A stretch of DNA of 64,000 nucleotides from Malus domestica (taxonomy: Eukaryota; Streptophyta; Magnoliopsida; Rosales; Rosaceae), in assembly GCF_042453785.1 (NCBI RefSeq), contig NC_091665.1, positions 23,589,501 through 23,653,500 on the forward strand. The letters run 5' to 3'. This document shows, one piece after another, positions 34,588 through 47,400 of the stretch (the stretch's first letter is position 1; each line of letters begins with the position of its first letter). The translations under genes were made by a program, and so were the position numbers. Below the pieces are notes generated by a model. It was given only the letters and a program-made list of their open reading frames with translations. It made no database searches and was not told where the DNA came from.

Positions 34588-36851
34588 GGTGTAAACAGGT
34601 AAGTTGTCTGATGAACAGTACTATGATCATTAAGAAAGGTTCGAAGATCATTATTTACATATTCTCAGCCATTATCATTACAAAGTACCTGTACCTGTGC
34701 TTTTATATTGAAATATCTCATTTTATGGAATTTATGAAATGCAGAAAACATGTTGCTCTTGTTTTTCATCAAAACAACCCACGCCATGCGAGTACAATCA
34801 TCAATAAAGGTTACAAGCGAACAAGCACCTCCTAAAGCAGCAAGCTTAAACAGACCCAACTATCGTAATGAACTAAATAAATGGTACCAAACTTTTAGTC
34901 AAACTGGGTGAAACTGAAAACATCACATTGGCCATAAGCCAGTTCACAAACATCGCACTTATGTTGAGAGTTGTCCCACATTGGTGAGGGACAAGGTTTT
35001 CTATGTGCTTATATGATCTTGGGCTACTCCTCATATTGCCAATTGGTTTTATGGTAGAACCTTAATTTCATTATGGTATCAGAGCAAGGTTGTCCACGTG
35101 TGAAGCCCAATGACCACACGCGCTCCACATCACCCAGTTGTTGTCCACGTGTAGCTTGAAAATCCGCCACACGTGCAGGGGCGTGTTGAGAGTTGCCCCA
35201 CATTGGTGAGGGACAAAGTTTGCTATGTGCTTATATGATCTTGGGCTACTCTCCATATTGCCAATTGATTTTATGGTGGAACCTTAATTTCATTAACTTA
35301 AAGTTGGAAACATCACATTTCATAAAACAAATTCAGAAATAGTTTCTGTAAATAATCAAACGAGGCATGTCCTAAATGATAATGCCACAACCAAATCTCA
35401 GACATAAGACTTTGGCTCCCCCAGAGAACTATTAATCGACAAAGCTTGAGTCAAACGACGAGTGCTCTCCAATGTCAAGTCCAGATAATACAACTTCCAC
35501 TTCCTAGTGCCATAACCAATTGTCCTCCAAGTTTGAATGTCCTTAAACACACAAAATGAGGCAATTTGAGCCATAAAAATTAAAAAATTAAAAAAAAAAT
35601 AAAAAAAAAAAATCATAAGCAAGTAACGAAACCATGAGAACTGTATCAAGGTTAATATTATTAGTAAGGGATACCGTACCTCTCCAAAAATAGGGGTGGC
35701 GCCATCATCAGTCATGGTAACAGTCTGAATAGATGGTCTTATGTTTTAAACATGTTTAGAATCAAATGTCATACATATATTCAGTAGCACCAGAGTCAAT
35801 TATCTAAGTATTATTCTCAACAGAATAAAAAGCTTTTAAAGCCTTACCCTTGTTACCTATAGAAGTGATTAAGGTCGTGGCTAGCCCAGCCATAAGTTCT
35901 GGTTCATCCTTTGTCTCAGCAATGGCAGCACGTTGTTGATTGTGGTGAGGATCACAATTTTTAACTCGCCCTTCGGGATAACCAATTAGCTCGTAGCATA
36001 TAGCTTTTGAGTGACAAGGAAGATTGCAATGGGCATACTTGCTACGCACAGTGCGTTCAGATGAATCAGTGTACAGTCGACCCCCTGAACCAGATGAATT
36101 AGACTGATTCTGAGGCGATTAGGAACAACCATTGCTTCAGTCTTCTCCCTCTCACCCTTCATAACATCCTTCATGTTTGACTTGCAACGTACATAGGCAT
36201 ATGATGGTTGAAGGCCCGAGTTGGTTCTTTGCGTGTAACCTCACTCGGAACTTATTCAAATTTATCAGCAAGGCATCCTACCACTCATGTGATTCATGAT
36301 AAATCTTAATATCTTTTTCACAAAGCATGGATACCTTAACCTTACTGTAATGATCTAACTCTTGAAAAATTTAAGTGAGTTCACCAAAGTAGGTAGACAC
36401 AGGTCATCCATTTTTTCGGAGGCGAGATGCCTTCTAACTCAAGGTATAAAATCGCACTTCTTTCTTTTCATCAAAGAAGGCAGTCTTCAAGGCTTTCCAG
36501 ATGTTAGTTGCAGTCAGTAAACGAATATATCGCTTCCTCAGTTCCAGCTTCATGGAGGATAGAAGCTAACTCCTGACTTTCTGGTCCTCAAATTACCAAT
36601 CATCGTTCTTGGGATCGTCTTTGGCTGGAACCTTACTCGAGCCACAAAAAATATCCCATCTCCTTTCGTCTGGCTATGTGCATCTCAATGAGAGGTGCCC
36701 ATTTGTCATAGTTGTGTTCATTTAACAACACTCCAATATTAAAATTGAAGTTGTCAGACTGAACAACAACTGGAGCAGCGAAAGGCTTGGTTTCGGTGGT
36801 AATATAATATCGGACAATAAGGAAAATAAAACTAATTACAAATGTCAACAT
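34588..36851 (-). pseudogene. Copia fragment: gag to integrase, inverted
   Basis: Reading leftward: a gag start at 36633-36851 (LLNEHNYDKWAPLIEMHIA), a gag zinc-knuckle region at 35804-36049 (HSKAICYELIGYPEGRVKNC) and integrase at 34665-34859 (LVTFIDDCTRMAWVVLMK), with HQTTYLFTP near 34590 just before the break. RT and RNase H are absent. Frames are broken between the pieces. A TRIM has inserted at 34962-35295. Confidence 0.75.
34962..35295 (+). mobile_element. TRIM (terminal-repeat retrotransposon in miniature), 334 bp
   Basis: Two direct repeats of 112 bp (34962-35073 and 35184-35295) both start TGTTGAGAGTTG and end TTTCATTA. Directly after the first is TGGTATCAGAGCAAGG, a primer-binding site complementary to the initiator methionine tRNA; directly before the second is GCAGGGGCG, a polypurine tract. 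ACTTA flanks the element exactly (34957-34961 and 35296-35300). The 110-bp core has no coding capacity. Confidence 0.92.
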
Positions 36852-37074
36852 ATGGATATGTTGGTCTATCTATTTTCCCAAAACAATTTAGGAAATTTAC
36901 TAAACTGTATGCTATATATGTGTGTGTGTGTGTGGAGATACCGGAGAAAATTGAAATCTAAATATATCAAGATCTAAATCCACTGCCTTAGTAGTTAGCA
37001 ACGACGTGCTGATCAATCTAGTTCTCCGACTACCATGATGAATACTGCCAAGAGGTTATCCGTTATCTGGGTAA

Positions 37075-37720
37075 ATTATGTCCCCCTCAAGACCTTAAAC
37101 CAATCCATTACTTCCTTGGTCATGAGATCATATAAAGGTGTTTTCATTTCACAAGTCAAGTATATGAATACGGATTGTTGAAAGTAACTTGCGTTTTTGG
37201 AGCTAAAGTATGTTTTATACCTACGGGATTCTAAAACTCTCAGAGAGATTACTTAGTTTATTCGACATTTTATAAGTTAACAATAAGTGCACTGCCATAC
37301 CTCAACTGGACAACTCCATATTTTTCATTTGCAGTCAATCAAGCCTGTTAACATATGAACATGCCTCAGGAATGTCATTTAGGAACTAAAAAAACGAATT
37401 CTATAATATTTCAAAGGGATTATGGATCATGATAATTGGTTTCACAAAGCAACTTCTGGGATTCAAGCTTTCTCCAATGCTTACTGGATTAAGCGTCCCA
37501 CTGACAGAAGAACCCCAAGTGATATTTGTGTGGTTTCTAGTGCCAAATCTTATGTTCTTGTATGCTAAGAAGCAAGAGTTTATATCTTCCAGACGTGGTT
37601 CTTTTCCTTCAATTCCTTATGATTTATGGTATAACTATCAGTTTGCCATAAGATTAGCATCTAATTCTAACATTCATGCTCATATGAAGCATGTACATGT
37701 TAGGTTGTAAGTTTATATAG
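37075..37720 (+). pseudogene. Copia RT/RNase H fragment, heavily mutated
   Basis: Plus-strand translations give broken but clear copia text: PQDLKPIHYFLGHEI, then YSTFYKLTISALPYL, FAVNQACQHMNMPQECHL, and WFHKATSGIQAFSNAYW followed by PTDRRTPSDICV. In the RNase H part the usual acidic residues (family pattern FSDADW) are changed to FSNAYW, so it is inactive by sequence as well as by stops. Confidence 0.72.
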
Positions 37721-38560
37721 TGAGTCCATGGCATGGTAGGTTGTAAGTTTTGAGTCGTCATTCAGGACCCATATATGTTGCATTTTTCATTTGAAAGTCA
37801 AAATCAGTTCATAGCGTGAACTTCTAATAACAGAGAGTTGGAAGTCATTTGTTAAGTTGTACTAATTGGACTAAATACAAGTAGTCAAATGTATGTTCTA
37901 ATATGTTTTGTGTTTTACCTATAATAGTGTTATTGAGTTAAATTGTCAGTTATTAGAAGGCACATAGATCGAATCTGCACCAGGGTGCATATACATGTTT
38001 TTTTAAGCTTTTATTTAAAATATTATTAAAACAATAGTAATCAATTCTAAAAACTCTTTTTACATTTTACAGATTTATGAGCTCATAGAGATTTTGTTAT
38101 CCTAGAAGTAAGATAGGGAGTGTGAACGTACATGAAATTTTCTGAATTCTTACCGTCTTTTGGCTAGGAGCTTATTTAAAATGCCCATTAGAGATGTTTA
38201 AGGCCTACATTTGCAAATGTAATTCCCGTATATTTGATTTCTATCCTTAGTCTTTTAACAATCATTATCTTAAAACTACTCTAACTTACTCGGATGAAAT
38301 GGTTGTGTTATCCAGCCGGCTTAATTCATGTCTGATTGATTTTTTTTCATTATAATAATAAATAAATAAATAAATAAAGGAGCAATTGGGTCACCGGGTA
38401 AGGCCGAACTGAGTTAATACGGGACGGATAAAAAAACAATGGTCGGATCAATGTCCAGAAGCCCATTGTCAGTTGTCACTGTCGATTCAATCATCACCAC
38501 TATCCACTATCGGCAATGCTCGCCGGAGCTGAACCCTCAAGACCCACCGATCCAACAACT
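37721..38560. other. Upstream region of the PPR gene
   Basis: No element or gene is recognised. A short (TAAA)n microsatellite lies at about 38357-38380, some 240 bases before the PPR start. Confidence 0.45.
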
Positions 38561-38622
38561 ACCGCCACAAACCCACCATAGATGAAGACTTCAATCCAAA
38601 CCTCTCATGGTTTCACTCTGCA

Positions 38623-40458
38623 ATGCCCTCTTTCTCCTCCCCCTCTCTCCCTCCTCTGACCAAGCCTAAACGCCTCGCCACCACCAAGCCTCCCTGCGTC
38701 GTCCAGTCTCTCCTCAAGCTCTGCTCTCAGGGAAATCTCTCGCAAGCCCTCTCCACTCTCGACCTTCTAGTCCAAAAGGGTATCCGCTTACCCGCCAAGA
38801 CTCTCGCTTTCCTCTTGGAACAGTGCGGCGCCGCCAGGTCCCTCCGAGAAGGCAAATGGGTTCACATCCATATGAAGCTCACTGGATTCAAGCACCCCTC
38901 TACGTTTTTAGCCAACCATTTGATAAATATGTACTTTAAGTGTGCCGATGATGTAGAAGCCCGCAGGGTGTTTGATAAAATGGCTGTGAGGAATTTGTAC
39001 TCTTGGAACAATATGCTTTCTGGGTATGCTAAGATGAGGAAGTTGAGTGAGGCCAGGAGTTTGTTTGATAAAATGCCGGAGAAGGACGTCGTGTCGTGGA
39101 ACACCATGGTCATTGGTTATGCCCAGAGTGGAGTTTGTGATGAGGCTTTGAGGTTTTATAGAGAGTTGAGAAGGTTGTCAATTGGTTTCAATGAGTTTAG
39201 TTTTGCGGGTGTTTTGACTGCTTGTGTGAAGTTGAGGGAATTGGGGCTTACTAGGCAAGTTCATGCGCAGGTTTTGGTTGCCGGGTTTTTGTCAAATGTT
39301 GTGCTTTCTAGTTCGGTTGTTGATGCTTATGCCAAATGCGGGGAGATGGGAGACGCGAGGAAAGTATTCGATAACATGCCTGTGAAGGATGTTCTTGTTT
39401 GGACAACACTGGTTTCGGGGTATGCAAAATTTGGTGATATGGAATCAGCTAGTGAATTGTTCAATCGGATGCCCGAGAAGAACCCTGTATCGTGGACAGC
39501 TGTGATTTCTGGCTATGCTAGAAATGGTTTGGGGCATGAAGCCCTTGCATTTTTTACAGAGATGATGTTCTATCAAGTTAGACCTGATCAGTTTACGTTT
39601 AGTAGTTGCCTTTGTGCTTGTGCTAGTATAGCTTCACTTAAGCATGGTAAACAAGTACATGCGTCTTTAGTACGAAATAATTTTAGACCCAACACAATTG
39701 TTGTGAGCTCTCTTATCGACATGTATTCAAAATGTGGGGATTTAGGGGCAGGAAGGCGAGTTTTCGAGCTCATGGGTGATAAGCAAGATACTGTATTATG
39801 GAACACGTTGATATCTGCCTTAGCACAGCATGGTAAAGGTATAGAGGCAATGCAGACGTTTGAGGACATGGTCAGATCAGGAATGAAGCCGGATAGGACC
39901 ACCTTTGTGGTCATTCTCAATGCATGTAGTCATTCTGGTCTAGTGCAGGAAGGGCTTACTTTTTTCGAGTCCATGACTAGTGATCATGGCATTGTTCCTG
40001 ATGTAGAACATTATGCATGCCTAGTTGATCTCTTGGGTCGAGCTGGACGTTTTGACGAGTTAATCAACCAGCTCAAGAATATGCCAGGTAAAGGTGGGGA
40101 TCAAGTTTGGAATGCATTACTTGGTGTTAGTAGAATTCATGGAAACACAGAGATGGGAAGAAAAGTGGCTGAACACCTTATTGAGATGGAGCCTCAATCT
40201 TCTGGTGCCTATGTATTACTTTCAAGTATATATGCCGAACATGGGAAATGGGAGTTGGTAGAGAAGGTGAGACAGCTTATGGATGAGAGACAAGTGAGGA
40301 AAGAGCGAGCCCTTAGTTGGATAGAAGTTGAAAATAGAGTGAATGCTTTCACTGTATCGGATCGGTTGCATCCTCTGAAAGAAGAAATATACTCAGTTTT
40401 GGAACAGTTAGCTGGCCAGATGGAAGAAGATGTTTCAGTACCTAATTCCTTGAGGTAA
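38623..40458 (+). CDS. Pentatricopeptide repeat protein, PLS class with E-type end (At2g21090-like)
   Basis: A 611-residue protein in one exon, as usual for the family. Residues 1-25 are rich in Ser, Pro and Lys and could be an organelle-targeting peptide. A chain of PPR motifs of about 31-36 residues follows, recognisable by ARRVFDKMAVRNLYSWNNML, LFDKMPEKDVVSWNTMVIGY, RKVFDNMPVKDVLVWTTLVS and LFNRMPEKNPVSWTAVISGY. It ends with an E-type region (VWNALLGVSRIHGNTEMGR, GAYVLLSSIYAEHGKWE) and has no DYW deaminase domain. Such proteins bind organellar RNA in a sequence-specific way, often in C-to-U editing with a partner. From memory the closest Arabidopsis gene is At2g21090; the RNA target is unknown. 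Confidence 0.94.
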   Translation: MPSFSSPSLPPLTKPKRLATTKPPCVVQSLLKLCSQGNLSQALSTLDLLVQKGIRLPAKTLAFLLEQCGAARSLREGKWVHIHMKLTGFKHPSTFLANHLINMYFKCADDVEARRVFDKMAVRNLYSWNNMLSGYAKMRKLSEARSLFDKMPEKDVVSWNTMVIGYAQSGVCDEALRFYRELRRLSIGFNEFSFAGVLTACVKLRELGLTRQVHAQVLVAGFLSNVVLSSSVVDAYAKCGEMGDARKVFDNMPVKDVLVWTTLVSGYAKFGDMESASELFNRMPEKNPVSWTAVISGYARNGLGHEALAFFTEMMFYQVRPDQFTFSSCLCACASIASLKHGKQVHASLVRNNFRPNTIVVSSLIDMYSKCGDLGAGRRVFELMGDKQDTVLWNTLISALAQHGKGIEAMQTFEDMVRSGMKPDRTTFVVILNACSHSGLVQEGLTFFESMTSDHGIVPDVEHYACLVDLLGRAGRFDELINQLKNMPGKGGDQVWNALLGVSRIHGNTEMGRKVAEHLIEMEPQSSGAYVLLSSIYAEHGKWELVEKVRQLMDERQVRKERALSWIEVENRVNAFTVSDRLHPLKEEIYSVLEQLAGQMEEDVSVPNSLR

Positions 40459-41375
40459 AAGTTTGATGATTTGTTACTTTGCGGGGTTTAATAGGGAGAA
40501 CTGGTGATATAACATATCCATTCAATTTTTGTAGTTCATAGCATTTTTGTAAGCTACCGTTTTCAGATTCTTTAGATTTGAATCTCAAAAAATGATATAC
40601 GTGCGAGAATTGTTCAATAAAATCTAAATTTCTGATCGCATGGAAGGTATTATGTTTAGTTTTTGCATCATTCACTTCTCTTTATTCATAAGGGACTGCC
40701 ACACTTGAACTTGCATAGTTTGCTTATTTCTCATTCCGATCACAAGAAGTGAACATGGGTGGAAACTATTAGGTTGGATTAATGCTGCTAAAACTGTGCC
40801 AGCTCATGTTATGCTAAACCTCTCAAGAAAGTCTCATAATTTCTTTAAACATTTGCTCATTGCTTCTGTACCGTTTCTATTTCGATCGAGACTACAAGTG
40901 ATCCGTATCCTGAATACGAACTTACTCTATAGAGTTCGGATCTAACGGGAACTATTTTCACACGGCAGGCCCCATGAAACTTCATGGTTTTAGCTTCTTG
41001 TCAATTTTCTTGCTTGTCTAATTTAGGAATGTGGTTGCGGACCATTGAAATTGAATTGTTCAGATGACCTTCCAGTTCATTCATGTCTTTTCTGATTAGA
41101 TGACAAGTAAACATTGTTTTTACCTTCAAATCAGTGTTTAGAGTTCACATTCAACAGATGTAGTGATTATCTTTGTCAATTTCGGTGGTGTTAAATCCGC
41201 AATTGTTGCAATTTCCTTCAATTATTTGGAATTTGGTGCTCTGACTTTATCAGGTGGGTATCCTTCTAGGCCATAGTTTATGGTTAATCCAGACAGTTCT
41301 TAAACTTACAAAGATGTCCTAATGTTACTATTCGACTCGGTATAAGGCTTTTTTTAGCTAAAATGATATCTGAGA
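40459..41375. other. Intergenic region downstream of the PPR gene
   Basis: No gene is recognised. The first few hundred bases are probably the PPR 3' UTR: AATAAA occurs near 40617, about 160 bases after the stop. Confidence 0.4.
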
Positions 41376-41379
41376 TTGG

Positions 41380-41625
41380 CATAAATTCTCAGTTTGGTCT
41401 CTAATATTTAAAATCGATAGAAGTGATTATGAAATTGTTCATCGTCAATTATTTTGGTCATTTGATGAAAAATCTCTGTTAAGTTGAGGGGTTAGTTGTC
41501 AAATCAACCTCTCTCCTTGAACTGGTGGTTTCTTCAATTTAACGAAATTTTTTAATGATCAAAATAATTGACGGTCAACAATCTCATGAACTAAAGTATG
41601 AAGTTATAGTAACTTTTATATATAT
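41380..41625. mobile_element. Stem-loop element, probable MITE
   Basis: The left arm at about 41427-41463 (GAAATTGTTCATCGTCAATT...) pairs with the right arm at about 41553-41595 (AATTGACGGTCAACAATCTC...), forming a long imperfect inverted repeat around a loop of about 90 bases. The outer ends and any target duplication could not be placed. Confidence 0.5.
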
Positions 41626-42189
41626 AGGTCGCATAATCGAGTGGTATAGTAATGTTACACCGTGATTAAGAATGATGAGCAAAAACGTTCTAGAAATGTT
41701 TTAGGTACTACGGTTCTTGTCAACAGATAAACAAAAGATATCAAACCTAACAGCGAAAAGCTCATACAGCTTAGGACAACCAGACAATTGTACAAACCAA
41801 TTAAAACAGACACATCGATCATGACTCTCCACCAATAATTCAATCAAACCAGGGACCCACCAAGATAAAGATAATTACATTTCGCCCTCTTCTTAATCAA
41901 ACCTTGAAGATATATTTTTTATTATTATTTATGCACGAAAACAAAGAAAATAATTTCCAAAAACCTTTTTCTCACTGTTTATTTTTATATTTTCGAATTG
42001 AATAAATTAAAAAAAAAATTAAAAAACAAAAAATAAACAGCTGTACTGAAAGAAAAAAAAAAGAATTAAAGATGAAAATCATTTAATATAAACAATAATC
42101 AGTTTTTATACACATCAATAGGTCCTGCAACAATAAAGTCTTTTCTGCACAACTTCCTCCATTTACAACCAAAGGGTAGAAGAAATTTT

Positions 42190-42217
42190 CTTCTCTTCTT
42201 CTTCTTCTTCTTCTTCA
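42190..42217 (+). repeat. CTT microsatellite in the 5' UTR of the PI-PLC-X gene
   Basis: A (CTT)n tract about 16 bases before the ATG at 42233, in the leader. CT-rich leaders are common in plant genes. Confidence 0.8.
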
Positions 42218-42232
42218 ATTTTCATATTGGAG

Positions 42233-43189
42233 ATGGGTTCCCATGTCTCGAAGCAGGTAGAACGTCGGAAGGCGATCGCGGTGGAAAAACACACACTGTG
42301 TGATCTTCACCAGAGCTGTGGTGAAGAGTTTCCATCATGTGCCTACAAGCCTTCGGACAAAAAAAACTGGATGGCTGGGATCAACCCTGAGAAACTTCAC
42401 ATAAACAAGATTGTATGGCCTGGAACTCATGACTCTGCAACCAACAAGATTGGATTTCCGTTCATCACTAGGCCTTTTGCTCAGTGTCAAAATCTGTCCA
42501 TCTACCAGCAGCTCGAGAAGGGCGCCAGAGTTCTCGATATTCGAATCCAGAAGGACCGAAAAGTCTGCCACGGAGTCCTCCTCACTTACAACGTTGATGC
42601 TGTGATCAGCGACGTCAAGAAGTTTTTGTCCGAAACGCAGTATGAGATCATAATACTCGAAATCCGAACTGAATTCGGCCACGAAGATCCTCCTGAATTT
42701 GATAAGTACTTGGTTGATCAGCTCGGCGAGTTTTTAATCCCCCAAGATGATCATGTTTTCGACAAGACTATTTCGGAACTGCTGCCGAAGAGAGTGATAT
42801 GCGTGTGGAAGCCGAGGAAGTCACCTCAGCCGAAGGCAGGGAGTCCTCTGTGGAATGCAGGGCATTTGAAGGACAACTGGATCGACACTGACTTGCCATC
42901 CACGAAGTTCGAGAGCAACCTGAAACATTTGAGTAATCAGCCGCCGGTTTCATCAAGGAAGTTCTTTTACAGGGTGGAGAACACGGTCACGCCCAAGGCT
43001 GATAACCCGGTTTTGTGTGTCAAGCCTGTGACGGGACGGATTCATGGATACGCGAGGCTGTTTATAACTCAGTGCTTCTCTAGAGGTATTGCGGATAGGT
43101 TGCAGATCCTTTCTACAGATTTTATAGACGAGGATTTCGTGGACGCTTGCGTTGCGGTTACATATGCAAGAGTTGAAGGGAAAGCATGA
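42233..43189 (+). CDS. PI-PLC X-domain-containing protein (PLC-like phosphodiesterase)
   Basis: A 318-residue protein from the ATG at 42233; the frame is open two codons upstream but without ATG. One PI-PLC X domain covers about residues 45-310. Both histidines expected in the active site are visible: H66 in WPGTHDSAT and H113 in VCHGVL, with D102/R104 in ARVLDIRIQ between them. There is no Y domain, C2 domain, signal peptide or membrane segment, so this is the short, bacterial-like architecture, probably intracellular. Related proteins are annotated as phosphoinositide phosphodiesterases, but the substrate is not known. Encoded in one exon. Confidence 0.88.
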   Translation: MGSHVSKQVERRKAIAVEKHTLCDLHQSCGEEFPSCAYKPSDKKNWMAGINPEKLHINKIVWPGTHDSATNKIGFPFITRPFAQCQNLSIYQQLEKGARVLDIRIQKDRKVCHGVLLTYNVDAVISDVKKFLSETQYEIIILEIRTEFGHEDPPEFDKYLVDQLGEFLIPQDDHVFDKTISELLPKRVICVWKPRKSPQPKAGSPLWNAGHLKDNWIDTDLPSTKFESNLKHLSNQPPVSSRKFFYRVENTVTPKADNPVLCVKPVTGRIHGYARLFITQCFSRGIADRLQILSTDFIDEDFVDACVAVTYARVEGKA

Positions 43190-44405
43190 AGTTTCCATGT
43201 CTGTGCAGTCTTGTTCTTGTTTTCCGGTTGATTAATCTTCCATCCCACAGTAACTCGATCCTTTTTACTTTGTTACTATTTTCTACATCCATAGAGTTTG
43301 GATTGTTATTCTTAAGGGATAGCGGGAATATCAAGGTGGCGGAGTTCCAAACGTATCACGCGTCGTTCTGCTGTTAGTGTGATTATCTGCAGGTTTATTT
43401 ATGTGTTTGTAATGTAAAATATGAAGGGTGTAAAGTAGATGTAGTGATCGCACATTCTTGCTGGAGAAGAAACCTTTTCTGTGAATAAAAGTTGATATGT
43501 CTCTGCAGTAAAGCTAAATATTCTAATGAATCTAATCAGCTGCAACATGTAAGCTTGAGCATGCCAAGGAGTCCAAAGACAGCATAAAGATCTTCAAAAT
43601 AAGAATTTCGAGTTCACGACTAGCCCAGGCCTGTATTTTGAATGGCTAAAAACGCTTTCAGATAATCATTCATTTGAAAAATTGATGACATGAATCAAGG
43701 CCAAATTTCTTCGTCTACATGAATCATAATTAACCGAGGTAAATAAATGTGAGAAAAACTTCCCACCCACTAGCTTTTCGTTATTTCCGACCATCCAACT
43801 TTTGATCTAGTAGTAAATCCTCCTTCCAAATTATAAGAAGCTCCGAATCCCCTCTTCCACGATGATAAAAATAAAACACAAAAATGCGGGTCCTTCTTTT
43901 TCCCGGGATTCACTCTCAACATGACTACAATATATATCAGATTTGACCTACCAAAGAGACGACATTGATGGGTAATGATGCAGCTTCCCCTTTCATTGGC
44001 ATCTTGAGAAACACTTGGTTGCCAAGAAGAAAACTTTATCACTTTTCTAAAAGAAAGAAAGTAATGTCTGCCACATTAATTTATTCATGTTAGGAGTATG
44101 GCATACAATACAACACAAAGTGAAGAGCGGCACAAGATGTGTTCAAGTCAGTACCATCAATTACGAGTGCGATATACACATCATTGCAGGTATGTTTTAC
44201 GCGTTTGGGGGCATACAAAACAATGGGAAAACTACAAGGGGATGTGAAAAATGGACCGGAGATTACAAGGGAAAAAGCAGGGCATGCAAAAACAAAAATA
44301 TTCTCTGCTCAATATCTTCTAGTTAAGAACAAACCACTTCAGATATGCCTGTATATCCGATGCTGCTATGTTGCTGGAATTAGACAAGGAAAGCTCTACC
44401 GTGGT
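43190..44405. other. Region between convergent PI-PLC-X and METTL16-type genes
   Basis: The two genes point toward each other. The start of the stretch is the PI-PLC-X 3' UTR: AATAAA occurs near 43483. The minus-strand ORF at 43770-44042 has no recognisable similarity. No transposon boundary is seen. Confidence 0.45.
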
Positions 44406-47400
44406 CTACTTCCTTCTACAAAATTTCTGTTTCAGATCTTCCTCAAGTCGTTGGAATATTGGTGAGAATGCTCCTGCAATTAAAATAGAACCATATCTTA
44501 TACATTTTACATCCAAAACATTTGGAGAGAGTTCCTGCAAGTTAACTGTGTTGGATGTAATGAACTATTCTTTCTTTGGGAAAGTAAACGAAAGATACGA
44601 ATGTTGTTTTGCTGGCCAAATGGTGAAAAAAAAAACATAATGCTGTGATCATCACTATCATTCTTAATGAGAGTGTTTAGCATATTTTTTTTGAGCTGCC
44701 TCCAAGTTGAAAAAATACAACTTTAAAAATTTAGCGACATCCAACCGATTATAACGGAAACTAAAGTGGATGAGAACAAGTAACATATGAAAAAGTTATG
44801 GCGATAATTCATAACAGTATGAATGCAAGGCAACAAGGCAGTTGAGACATCTGTAGGTCAATCATTTTGGCGATCCAAATCATTCACACGCACAAGGAAA
44901 GATAGATTGCACTAATGTTGGTGACAGCTCAAAGCTAGTAAAAAAACATGTAAAAGCATCACCAGAGTGTAGTACAAATGTTTATATTAATAAAATTTAT
45001 AAACAAAATTTAAGAAATAGGTAGGCGAAAACCTGAAAGTTGACAATCTCTCTGCTGTAGTGAGCCTTTCACCAGAAGTGTCCCTGGGTTTTGCTGAAAG
45101 ACCTATAAGAAAGAAAACTTGTAAAAGTCAAGCACAAATTCTAAAGACAATGTCACCATATACAAGCCAACTAATGACATCACCGTACCGAAACACGAAA
45201 ACCTAGATTATTTGAATGCAAGTTCAAACAGCTTGAGCTTGTGGATGCCTGTTGCTTATCTTCACAACTGAAAACTCTATCATAATCTTGTGGCCCACCC
45301 TTCAAGATTGCATCTGAGTGATCTTTTGTCACGGTGATCTGTTAAAAGTTAGAAAGTGCTGCTTGTAAGTACACACCAATATCACTTGATAAATAAACCG
45401 AAAAAACAAATTAACAGATAAGCATACGTCGAGTGTAAATGAGGATGTGTTCAAGTTACACGATGCACCGCTACAGCTGAAAAAGGATTTGGTTGATTCC
45501 AATACATGTATAGCACCAAATTTTCGGTCGAGGCCCTGCAAAGCAGACAAGACAATGACAAAATGCAAGAGATAATGGAAATTATGAGATGAAACTATGT
45601 AAGTCAGTCCTCTCGGTCCTCATAGATGCTTACTGTATTCCTAAATAAGCACGAATTTGCATATTATAGAAACAAACGATATATGCTAGTGCAAAATGTG
45701 GCATAAAAAATGGAAGGAATTTTAAAATCTTTTCAGCTCACTGCTCCTGGAATTGCAACTTTAGGGAAGCCGCAATGTTGTACTAGTTATTGCAGAGAAG
45801 GACTAAGAAGTATTCATCTTTCAAAAATTTGAATTGTTCGTAAAAAAACTCAAGAATATCAATCTTGTAGGTCTCCAATTGACATTAGAATAATGGCATA
45901 ATTGCCACCGACCTTTATACCAAAATAGTTCCTAGTCTTCTCTAAAAGCAGGTTTGTCATTCAAACAATCAAATGGATGGGTATTTGTCAGGGTGGGTCA
46001 TTGGGTTTAAGGGAATCCTTGACCTCTTGTTGATAACTCACAACTTCTGATTTGCAACGTTCAGAATATCAGGTAGGTACATTTTTTATATTGGAAAAAT
46101 AGAGATCGTTGAAACAATATAAAAGAAAGACAAACAAACCTCAAGCATGAAAGAGAGGTTGTTCTTCACAGCCATATGAGATGACACTAACTGCTTGGCA
46201 GGAGGCAAAAAGGACCAGGCCAGCCCCCATCGAGAAGTTTGGCCTTGGACAAATTCAGTTGTCTTTACCATGGTGACTCCAACTTCCCAAAGCTTTGATG
46301 TTAGGATTTTGACATTCAGTTTCCTACCAACCATTGATGTGTACCACCTGCAAGTCAATGGAGAGACATAAGAGCTAAGTTTCTGAGAAGATTACCCTGA
46401 GACAGAAGAGATTTGGAAAGAACATAATGGGTAATAAAGAACATTACCGAAAAGTATGCTTCAATGTGACGCTATCTTCAATAATGCGAGTGATGAAAGC
46501 CTTTTCTCCACCAGGACAAACCATCTCGGTTGGGGTCCCACCACATGCAGTTTTTGGATTTAGTCCTGCTTCCTCCATGGTCTCGAAAAATGGAGGGTTA
46601 CACATGCAGAAGTCAAACTCCTCACCATCCTTAACCACACCAAGGAGAATAGGTGGCCCGTGATATGTGGATGAAGAGGAGGGCAAAGTCACTGCTTCAC
46701 TTTCCATATTCTCAGTCAATTCTATTTTTCTTTCAGTACCATCCAACATCCCATTTGGCGATCCTTCCAGGGGAAGGGTCTCTTTAACACTTTCAACCTT
46801 TCTAATTTCAATAAGTTCCGCAATATGTGGATTATCTCTAACATTTTTTTCTGCCCACTCTAGTGCTACATCACTCACATCTACAACCAAGGTCGGTGAA
46901 AATGAAGCTTTGTTAGGTTGTAAAGTATTGATGTATTCAAAAAACCAAGTATGAAAACGCTAACTAAAACAACTAATAAGCAACCTGACCCAACAAAGCT
47001 CCAACCCAGAAGAGAAGCACCAAGAAGCGGATATATGCAGTTTGCTCCAGTTCCAATATCAAAGCCCCTAACTTTATCACCATTGCTTGTAGTCTTCACA
47101 ATGATGTCAGATGAGAGAAGATCTTCAATCCAATGAATGTAATTCGATCTATTGGGCACAGTAGGGCACAGCTGCCCATCTGGAATCCACCTGGGAAATC
47201 AAATTCACATTGAACGTCCTACATTATGAACCCCCATGAAAATGCTTCTTCATTAACTGAATAGACTTCAGGAATCAAGTATTCAACTGGGTTTACACAC
47301 CGTAACAAAAAGGCGAGACTTGAGAGGGAACTATACAATGAGTTAGGAGTTACAATAAGCTGGGACTTGGAGATATAAAAGCTAAAGCCGCAATAGCTTT

